Assembly: GCA_009775605.1 (NCBI GenBank)
Contig: VSPV01000019.1
Span: 1 to 20,068, forward strand
Direction of reading: 5' to 3'
DNA length: 20,068 nt
From: Paramuribaculum sp.
Lineage (GTDB): Bacteria > Bacteroidota > Bacteroidia > Bacteroidales > Muribaculaceae
A program made the translations under genes and the position numbers. The notes beneath the pieces are model-generated. The model worked only from the letters and a program-made list of their open reading frames with translations. It ran no database searches and was not told the origin of the DNA. This document shows, one piece after another, positions 14,394 to 20,068 of the stretch (position 1 is the stretch's first letter; the number at the start of each line of letters is the position of its first letter).

Positions 14394-15638
14394 TTATCTG
14401 ATAATTCGTGGTTCCGGTTCCTTTTCGTGAGCCTTCTCAGGCGCCATGGCGCAGATTATGCCGAGCAGACACATTGCCACGAGTCCTGATGACTGGGTGA
14501 ACAGGGTGGAAGCCACGTTTTCAATCATAATGAATACAATCACGAGGGCTCCGACCGCAAACGGGATGCGGAAGCGTACGGCGTCGGTCTTCAACAGCCG
14601 TCGCAGCAGCGTCGCGATATATACCCAGAACCATACGAATAGCCCTACGCCCGCTATGCCGGTCTGCGCCAGCGACGGATAGAAGGCATCGCAGGCAAAT
14701 TCGTGGTTCATTGGGGAAAGACCGTATATTTTGTCGAGGCCGTAACGGAAATAGAGCGAGGAGTAGGGCTGAGTGGAGAAATAGGAGGCGAAGGAGGCCA
14801 GCCCGGAGCCGAACGGAATGTAATGGCAGAGAATGAGCAGGGAGGTGGCGTAGAGGGCGGGGCGCGCGAACGACTGGATTGTGTCGCGGTCCAGACCGGC
14901 CGAGGCACCGGTGATGAAATAGAAATTGAATTTGCTCCATGACACCGCACCCACCAGCAGAATCAGAATCGCGGCGATGGCCACGCCGCGCATGTTCATC
15001 CTCCGAAACATGCCGGGACGGTAAACCCACAGGAAGAATAGCGCCACGACCGCCTCGCCGTAATATTTGGAGCGGGTGCATGCCAGACCGCACAGAATCA
15101 TCACTGTGGCGACAGCCAGACAGCGCCGCGAGACGCGCCCCGCAGGATCGATGGCTGAACATGAATAGACGTAGACGAGCATGGAAATGAAAATCACGGC
15201 GCCGCCATAGAGCGGATGGTATAGGACGGCGTCCGTCAGGCCGCAGAGCATACACAGCGTTGCCACGGCGGCATTTGCCACGGCTGTCCATTTCAACATC
15301 GTCAGTTCGGTGAGGGTGGGGCGCGGAGCCAGCCCGAGCATCACGGCAAAAGGAATGTAAGGCTTCATTTCTATTATGAAATCGCCGCATACTGCTCCGG
15401 GCGTGTTGAAGCGGCAGAACGCCAGAGTGTAGAGGAGATAGAAAAAGGCAATGGCTATCACATACCAGAGAAGACGGAAACGGGCGGCGCGGCCATTGGC
15501 AATGGCGTCGGCACATGCGAGAGCGAAAAGGGCTGCGCATGCCAGTTCGTCGGTCAGCTTAAGAAACCGTATGCCCGGAATCAGAAGAACAAACGTGACG
15601 ATAAGAATCCATATAACCAGACGGTCGGTGCGAACCAT
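14394..15638 (-). CDS. polytopic membrane protein, Wzy polymerase / O-antigen ligase-like
   Basis: The 414-residue product is hydrophobic almost throughout, with about ten or more membrane segments and a longer extracytoplasmic loop near residues 295-330 (YFSTQPYSSLYFRYGLDK ... GLSPMNHEFACDAFYPSLAQ). Such proteins polymerise or ligate lipid-linked repeat units at the periplasmic face. Sequence alone does not tell polymerase from ligase. Position between wza-like (9 bases) and wzz-like (22 bases) genes favours Wzy. The tail is short and charged. Confidence 0.75.
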   Translation of the reverse strand: MVRTDRLVIWILIVTFVLLIPGIRFLKLTDELACAALFALACADAIANGRAARFRLLWYVIAIAFFYLLYTLAFCRFNTPGAVCGDFIIEMKPYIPFAVMLGLAPRPTLTELTMLKWTAVANAAVATLCMLCGLTDAVLYHPLYGGAVIFISMLVYVYSCSAIDPAGRVSRRCLAVATVMILCGLACTRSKYYGEAVVALFFLWVYRPGMFRRMNMRGVAIAAILILLVGAVSWSKFNFYFITGASAGLDRDTIQSFARPALYATSLLILCHYIPFGSGLASFASYFSTQPYSSLYFRYGLDKIYGLSPMNHEFACDAFYPSLAQTGIAGVGLFVWFWVYIATLLRRLLKTDAVRFRIPFAVGALVIVFIMIENVASTLFTQSSGLVAMCLLGIICAMAPEKAHEKEPEPRIIR

Positions 15639-15647
15639 TTCCCGGAT

Positions 15648-16466
15648 TTATTTTACAGTGAGAGCGATTACAAGCGAAGCGATTACCGAGACGGTGCTGA
15701 CCACGGTAGAGACCACCGAGAGGCGGTAGCCGTTGTTCTGATTGTATTTCGAGTTGTCCTGCTTCACATTGTTGGGCGATACAATTACCACGTCGTTGTT
15801 TCTGAGCCAGAAGTAAGGGCTGGAGGTCACATCGCTCTGGCGGAGGTTGAGATGGGAGTAGTCGATGTTGCCGTCGGCGGCTCGGCGCATCACCATTATG
15901 TTGTCCCTCCGGCCATAGTCGGAGAGTCCGCCGCACTCGGCAAGGGCATCGAGCACACTGAACCGCTGGGCGCGCGTGGTGATTGTCTGCGGTTTCCCCA
16001 CCTCGCCCATCACCACAATTCGGTAGCCGGTGAGGGTCACGCTTACCATGGGGTCCATCACATACTGTGATATCCGCTCCGTGAGGGTGTCGCGCAGCTG
16101 CTCGGTGGTGAGCCCTCCGGCCTTGATGCGTCCGAGTCTCGGAAAGTCTATGCATCCTTTTGAATCCACCGTATAGGTGGCGAGTTTTGGAGAGGTGAGG
16201 GCATCTGACACTCCCGGCACCGCGGGATTCACAAGGGGCAGATTGAACTCGGCCGTGGCCTCGGGCGTTTCGGAATTCACGGTTATTATCAGCTCGTTTT
16301 CCGGCTCGATGCAGTTGGGTCGGTTTATGGCCGGCAACTGTCCCGAAGTCTTGTCGGCGAGATCGGAGAAGAGCGTGAGGTCATGCTTGGCTCGGCACGA
16401 CGGCATGATGGCTATTGCTGCGGCCGCGAGCAGGAGGTGATATATGATTGAGTTTTTGCGTTTCAT
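15648..16466 (-). CDS. Wza-like polysaccharide export lipoprotein
   Basis: The 272-residue product starts with a lipoprotein signal (LLLAAAAIAIMPSC, lipidated Cys24). The Poly_export domain follows (IEPENELIITVNS ... YTVDSKGCIDFPRLGRIKAGGLT), then an SLBB-like domain (VVMGEVGKPQTITTRAQRFSVLDALAECGGL). The C-terminus ends in a single hydrophobic helix (LSVVSTVVSTVSVIASLVIALTV), which fits the helix of Wza family channels that crosses the outer membrane. It is likely the outer-membrane exit pore working with the Wzz-like protein encoded downstream. Confidence 0.93.
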   Translation of the reverse strand: MKRKNSIIYHLLLAAAAIAIMPSCRAKHDLTLFSDLADKTSGQLPAINRPNCIEPENELIITVNSETPEATAEFNLPLVNPAVPGVSDALTSPKLATYTVDSKGCIDFPRLGRIKAGGLTTEQLRDTLTERISQYVMDPMVSVTLTGYRIVVMGEVGKPQTITTRAQRFSVLDALAECGGLSDYGRRDNIMVMRRAADGNIDYSHLNLRQSDVTSSPYFWLRNNDVVIVSPNNVKQDNSKYNQNNGYRLSVVSTVVSTVSVIASLVIALTVK

Positions 16467-16499
16467 TCTACTATGGTGCTTGTTGTGTTATCCCGCGAT

Positions 16500-17261
16500 T
16501 CAGAATTGAGCTCTTTTGCAGGATGGTGGAACAATAAGTCGTTTGAGCTTTATGAGATTCATGGTGGCTGCCGGACCGATCATGCGCTGTATTTTGCTTT
16601 TCAGCCGGAATGAACCGGATTTCCAGCTTGATTCGAAATGATGGATACAGATTGTATCGGAGGTGGCTTCCAGTCTGTATCCCTCCTGGTTGAGGGGGCT
16701 CAGATATTCATACGGCAGAACATTCATTCCGGCAACGGATTGCCTCGAACCGTCGGCACGGAGACCTTTCGTTTTCAGAAATTCTGTGAAGCGGAATGTG
16801 TTGGGTGTCAGGTCGGGCCGTGCGCCCTTACGGATAAATGATGTCCGGCCATATGTGTCGAGAAATTCCCGGAGCAGCGGGTTGTCTTTTTCAGATGATA
16901 TGACAGCTGTAGAAATCATTCCGGATGATTCGAATCCTATCGTGGCTCCGTGAGATAGCAATGAATCGGGCGTTTTCAGCAATTCCACGTCTGTATCAAG
17001 ATAGATGCCGCCTTCGTTCAGAAGTGCGTGCAGCCGGGCGACGTCGCTTACAAAAGCATATTTCCGGAGGCGGAAGGCCTGAGCCGTATATTCCAGGGAA
17101 TCGACATCGAAATTGCTCTCATCCCATCTCTGCAGCCGAAAATCCGGGGCAAAGCGTCGCCACGATTCGATACAACGGAGTGCAGAAGCAGGCATTTCCT
17201 GCTGTCCGAACCAGCAGTAATGGATTATAGCCGGAATCTGGGGCCTGTTTTTCTCTGTCAT
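16500..17261 (-). CDS. GT32-type glycosyltransferase (capsular polysaccharide synthesis)
   Basis: The 253-residue product begins with IPAIIHYCWFG, the start of the DXD-containing OCH1/GT32 sugar transferases. It has SDVARLHALLNEGGIYLDTDVELLK with the metal-binding D89-x-D91, and a late HHFESSWKSG. It probably adds a sugar to a polysaccharide repeat unit on the cytoplasmic face. First gene of the minus-strand export run, 33 bases before the wza-like gene. Donor and acceptor are unknown. Confidence 0.9.
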   Translation of the reverse strand: MTEKNRPQIPAIIHYCWFGQQEMPASALRCIESWRRFAPDFRLQRWDESNFDVDSLEYTAQAFRLRKYAFVSDVARLHALLNEGGIYLDTDVELLKTPDSLLSHGATIGFESSGMISTAVISSEKDNPLLREFLDTYGRTSFIRKGARPDLTPNTFRFTEFLKTKGLRADGSRQSVAGMNVLPYEYLSPLNQEGYRLEATSDTICIHHFESSWKSGSFRLKSKIQRMIGPAATMNLIKLKRLIVPPSCKRAQF

Positions 17262-17289
17262 ATATCCGTGGTCTGAGAATGCTTTTCAG

Positions 17290-17297
17290 CAAAGGTA
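17290..17297 (-). promoter_or_regulatory. candidate -7 element for the polysaccharide run
   Basis: TACCTTTG on the minus strand, an exact TAnnTTTG match 29 bases before the GT32 ATG. The 187-base gap between this gene and the divergent GT2 holds this and the opposite element. No good -33 TTG. Confidence 0.4.
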
Positions 17298-17403
17298 ATT
17301 AAAAACCTTCAATAAGATTCAGTGTGATGTGAAGAGTTGGAAAAAACATGAGAGGAGGTCTGTGATTTTGCGGCCGGATTTTCGGTTTGACCCATATTAT
17401 CGC

Positions 17404-17411
17404 TAAATTTG
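17404..17411 (+). promoter_or_regulatory. candidate -7 element for the GT2 gene
   Basis: TAAATTTG matches TAnnTTTG; the ATG follows 38 bases later. TTG triplets exist upstream at spacers of 14 and 23 bases, neither ideal. Confidence 0.4.
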
Positions 17412-17448
17412 CATTGTAAAAATTGGCAATCCAAAGAGTTTTCCTGAT

Positions 17449-18660
17449 ATGCAATTTCCCGAATTCGATTATACAAGTCTATATGATATCAATCTGCCGC
17501 TCCGGGTGTGGATTACGCTCGGCATGTCGGTGGTTTGTGCAGCATTGACTGCCGTGGTTATGTGGAGGCGCATGAGACGTGTGAGCCGTGCCGCGAAATC
17601 CGACGCTGCTGCCGAGCTGCCTGAGGGCGGTTATCCCGCAGTGTCGGTGATGGTCTACGCGCAGGCTGCGGCTTCCAATCTCCGCGTTCTGCTTCCGAGT
17701 CTGCTGGAGCAGGATTATCCCGCGCCGATGGAGGTGATAGTGGTCAACGACCGAAGCTGCGACAACACGCAGGATGTGGTGGCGGAGCTGGAGATGCGCT
17801 ATCCTAATCTCTATATGACCTTCACTCCCGAGGATTCACGCAATCTGAGCCGACGCAAACTGAGCCTGACGCTTGCCGTGAAGGCTGCGCGCTATCCCAT
17901 GCTGATGTTCACCGAGGGCAACTGCCGCGTGGATTCCGACCGCTGGCTCCGCGCGATGATGCGCAAGCCTGCCGAGGAGGGCAAGGAAGTGGTGATAGGG
18001 CACGCAGTCAGCGCCAAGCCGGAGGAAGAAGAGTATGCCGAGCTTACGCGCGGACGTGCTTTCGACGAGACCATGGCGGCCGTCGTGGGACTGAACGGCG
18101 CTCTTTGCGGGCATCCTTTTATAGCCACAGGATACAATCTGGCCTACGCGCGCCATCTATTTTTCGACCACAAGGGATTCTCGCGAACGCTTAATCTGAA
18201 GTTCGGCGACGACGACGTGTTTCTGAGCGAGATTGCCACCGGCGAAAATACGGCAGTGGAGCTTTCGCCTCTGGCACGGGTTACGGCTATGGAATATAAT
18301 CCCTGCGGGCTCCACGACCTTTACCGTGTGAGGCGTGAATTTACACGCCGTTATCTCAGGAAGCGTCCGTATCTGGCCACAGCGCTCTGCTCATGGCTTC
18401 TGTGGCTGTGGCTCGGCACGTCTGTGGCGGCCGTTGCAGCCGGAGTTCCTTCGCTTGTGCCTCTGGCCGTTGTGCTGGCTGCAGGTGTAGGTCTTTGGGT
18501 GCCTACGATGGTATGTTTCCGCCGGTTGTCGGCCCTTCTGGGCGAGCGCGAGCTGTTGTGGAGCGTGCCTTTCCTCAGACTGCTGCGTCCGTTCCGCACG
18601 CTTCGTCACCGTCTGAGGCTCCGTGGCAGCCGTCGGGACCAGTACACTCATCCGATCTGA
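17449..18660 (+). CDS. membrane-anchored family 2 glycosyltransferase
   Basis: The 403-residue product has an N-terminal membrane helix (about 18-40), a GT-A domain (VSVMVYAQAAASNLRVLLPSLLEQDYPAPMEVIVVNDRS) and two C-terminal membrane segments (about 310-350). The place of the usual TDAD/DxD motif reads FTEGNC, and the later acidic motif is FGDDDVF. The substrate is unknown; position opposite the export run suggests a role in the same polysaccharide. Its last 86 bases are shared with the antisense ribbon-helix-helix gene. Confidence 0.88.
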   Translation: MQFPEFDYTSLYDINLPLRVWITLGMSVVCAALTAVVMWRRMRRVSRAAKSDAAAELPEGGYPAVSVMVYAQAAASNLRVLLPSLLEQDYPAPMEVIVVNDRSCDNTQDVVAELEMRYPNLYMTFTPEDSRNLSRRKLSLTLAVKAARYPMLMFTEGNCRVDSDRWLRAMMRKPAEEGKEVVIGHAVSAKPEEEEYAELTRGRAFDETMAAVVGLNGALCGHPFIATGYNLAYARHLFFDHKGFSRTLNLKFGDDDVFLSEIATGENTAVELSPLARVTAMEYNPCGLHDLYRVRREFTRRYLRKRPYLATALCSWLLWLWLGTSVAAVAAGVPSLVPLAVVLAAGVGLWVPTMVCFRRLSALLGERELLWSVPFLRLLRPFRTLRHRLRLRGSRRDQYTHPI

Positions 18661-18832
18661 CACCTGAATTGGCATTAGGCGCGCGTCCCGCGCGCCGCAG
18701 AGCGTCGGCAACAATCCATTGCAGCTGTCCGTTGACGGAGCGGAATTCGTCGGCCGCCCACCGCTCGAGCGCCTCCATAGAGGCACGGTCGAGGCGGAGC
18801 AGGAAGTTCTTTGACGGTTGTTTTTCAGCCAT
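18575..18832 (-). CDS. ribbon-helix-helix (Arc-like) DNA-binding protein
   Basis: The 85-residue product has a conserved core KNFLLRLDRASMEALERWAADEFRSVNGQLQWIVADALRRAGR (residues about 8-51). This is the Arc/MetJ-type ribbon-helix-helix pattern: a short strand, then two helices. The remaining tail is low in complexity, rich in Gly, Asp and Cys, and mostly antisense to GT2 codons. It starts 31 bases after the SPFH stop, so the two are likely co-transcribed. It may be a small transcriptional regulator; there is no partner toxin in view. Confidence 0.8.
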   Translation of the reverse strand: MAEKQPSKNFLLRLDRASMEALERWAADEFRSVNGQLQWIVADALRRAGRAPNANSGVRSDECTGPDGCHGASDGDEACGTDAAV

Positions 18833-18863
18833 GGAAATCCGTTGACTTCATCGGTTAGAGGGG

Positions 18864-19835
18864 TCAGTTATAGAGAGTGCCGGTGTTGACCACGGGCTGC
18901 GCGGGTTCGTCGGCGCAAAGCACCACAAGCAGGTTGCTTACCATTGCGGCACGGCGTTCGCCGTCGAGACGCACCACACCCTGCTTTTCGAGGTCGTCGA
19001 GCGCCATCTTCACCATTGTAACGGCACCTTCCACTATCTTTTCGCGGGCGGCGATTACGGCCGATGCCTGCTGGCGGCGCAGCATCACGGCGGCGATCTC
19101 AGGCGCGTATGCCAGATAGTTTATGCGGGCTTCCACCACTTCGATACCGGCCATAGCCAGACGTTCGTTGATTTTTGCCTCCAGGCGTTCGTTGATTTCG
19201 TGGCCTCCTGAACGTAGGGTGATTTCTTCCGAGGCGCTGTCGGCCGTCTCGTTGTCGTAGGCATAGTGGCCCGTGACCTCGCGCAGTGCGGCGTCGCTCT
19301 GTATTCTCACGAAGGAGTTAAGCGCGCGGTCCTTGCCGTCGATAATCTTCAGATTGTCTTTGCCCACCACTTCGTCGGCCGGTGCATCGATGTCGAAAAC
19401 AGCGCGGTAGGTGTCGCGCACTTTCCACACCAGCACCATTCCTATCATCACGGGGTTGCCTATCTTGTCGTTCACCTTGATAGGGGCGATGTCCATGTTG
19501 CGGATGCGGAGCGACATTTTGCGGCGGCTCATGAAGGGATTCACCCAGAAGAAGCCGGTCTTGTCAAATGTGCCCCGATAGGAACCGAACCATATCATCA
19601 CGCGCGACTGGTTGGGCTGCTGGGTGAAGAATCCTATGCACATTATAATAAAGAAGAGGGTACACGGCGCGATAATGGCGGCAGCCACTCCGGGGTCGGT
19701 CTCGGCCCAGAGAATCAGAGGGACAATCCAGACGGCAAGAAGGAACGCGCAGAGAAGGCCGAGCATCGCGAAGCCTGATACAACCTTTCCGTGGTAGGGA
19801 TATTGGTTGGTGGCTGTGGTGGAATTAGAAGTCAT
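18864..19835 (-). CDS. SPFH/Band 7 domain membrane protein
   Basis: The start at 19835 (MTSNSTTATNQYPYHGKVV) gives 323 residues and follows a promoter. There are two membrane helices (about 20-72), then a Band 7 domain (FGSYRGTFDKTGFFWVNPF ... VMIGMVLVWKV ... IEVVEARINYLAYAPEIAAVMLRRQQASAVIAAREKIVEGAV). This is typical of stomatin/prohibitin-like proteins that form membrane oligomers, with a predicted role in membrane organisation or protease control. A longer open frame upstream to 19970 crosses the promoter and is not used. Confidence 0.92.
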   Translation of the reverse strand: MTSNSTTATNQYPYHGKVVSGFAMLGLLCAFLLAVWIVPLILWAETDPGVAAAIIAPCTLFFIIMCIGFFTQQPNQSRVMIWFGSYRGTFDKTGFFWVNPFMSRRKMSLRIRNMDIAPIKVNDKIGNPVMIGMVLVWKVRDTYRAVFDIDAPADEVVGKDNLKIIDGKDRALNSFVRIQSDAALREVTGHYAYDNETADSASEEITLRSGGHEINERLEAKINERLAMAGIEVVEARINYLAYAPEIAAVMLRRQQASAVIAAREKIVEGAVTMVKMALDDLEKQGVVRLDGERRAAMVSNLLVVLCADEPAQPVVNTGTLYN

Positions 19836-19889
19836 GGTAAGAAAGAGTGAATTTGTTGATGATATTGTTTTGATATAATAATGATACGC

Positions 19890-19920
19890 CAAAGATAGTA
19901 CGATTGTTTTTAATATGCAA
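19890..19920 (-). promoter_or_regulatory. promoter of the SPFH gene
   Basis: On the minus strand TTG (19920-19918) and TATCTTTG (19897-19890) are separated by exactly 20 bases, fitting both Bacteroidetes elements. Transcription would start near 19884, leaving a leader of about 49 bases before the ATG at 19835. Confidence 0.65.
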
Positions 19921-20019
19921 CAGGTGGGTGGATAATTATGTTGTATAACATGTATTCCAAATGGCGACAAATGGGCTTTTTGAGTATTAACATATTTTAT
20001 AAAAATAGCATTTTGTGGT

Positions 20020-20059
20020 TAAATTTGAGGAAGTCCAAGCAAAAAGTTAGGATTTTATG
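20020..20059 (+). promoter_or_regulatory. candidate promoter and start of a gene running off the right edge
   Basis: TAAATTTG at 20020-20027 matches the -7 consensus. A TTAGGA ribosome-binding-like stretch (20047-20052) lies just before ATG at 20057, which opens MAIL to the edge. Only four codons are visible, so the gene cannot be named. Confidence 0.35.
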
Positions 20060-20068
20060 GCTATTTTG

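Noticed and set aside
19941..19954. Short inverted repeat ATGTT-GTAT-AACAT upstream of the SPFH promoter
   Set aside because: A 5-bp stem in AT-rich DNA is expected by chance; not strong enough for an operator call.
1..20068. CRISPR arrays, tRNA or rRNA genes, transposases or integrases
   Set aside because: I saw no regularly spaced direct repeats, no tRNA-like cloverleaf and no recombinase motifs on either strand.

Overview
The window looks like chromosomal DNA of a gut Bacteroidales bacterium, most likely of the Muribaculaceae type. Evidence: moderately GC-rich coding regions, several starts preceded by the Bacteroidetes -7 element TAnnTTTG, and family variants typical of the phylum (obg next to pgeF, a two-component pair, an SPFH protein with a small ribbon-helix-helix partner, Wza/Wzz-type export genes). 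The genus is an inference.

Region 1 (about 1-2420) holds two AT-richer minus-strand genes, a RhuM-family gene and a DUF1016/YhcG-type PD-(D/E)XK nuclease gene. Copies of the 3' end of pgeF lie on both sides of the nuclease gene, so it appears to have been inserted there.

Region 2 (2415-7398, minus strand) is one tightly spaced run: hydrolysing UDP-HexNAc 2-epimerase (neuC/legG-like), CMP-nonulosonate synthetase (neuA/legF-like), CBS-nucleotidyltransferase (ptmE-like), then obg, pgeF and the first DUF1016 gene. The first three are part of a sialic/legionaminic-type pathway; its condensing enzyme (NeuB/LegI) is not in the window.

Region 3 (7399-9036) holds a second DUF1016 nuclease gene on the plus strand, apparently leaderless, then a hairpin and a short unexplained open stretch.

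Region 4 (9037-11206) is a sensor kinase/OmpR-type regulator pair on the minus strand. Region 5 (11353-18660) is a surface-polysaccharide locus: a secreted endonuclease/exonuclease/phosphatase-fold protein, Wzz-like co-polymerase with a degenerate C-terminal kinase-like domain, Wzy/ligase-like membrane protein, Wza-like lipoprotein, a GT32-type glycosyltransferase, and a divergent GT2 enzyme. Region 6 (18575-19835) is an SPFH/Band 7 membrane protein with a ribbon-helix-helix protein downstream. A new plus-strand gene may begin at the right edge.

The most striking signal is shared by the RhuM gene and both DUF1016 genes. Each carries perfect, in-frame inverted repeats inside its coding sequence; in both DUF1016 genes these lie just before the SWSH/PWG motif. 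With the pgeF duplication, this suggests a dispersed family of nuclease-like genes that carry palindromic cassettes and may move as single genes.
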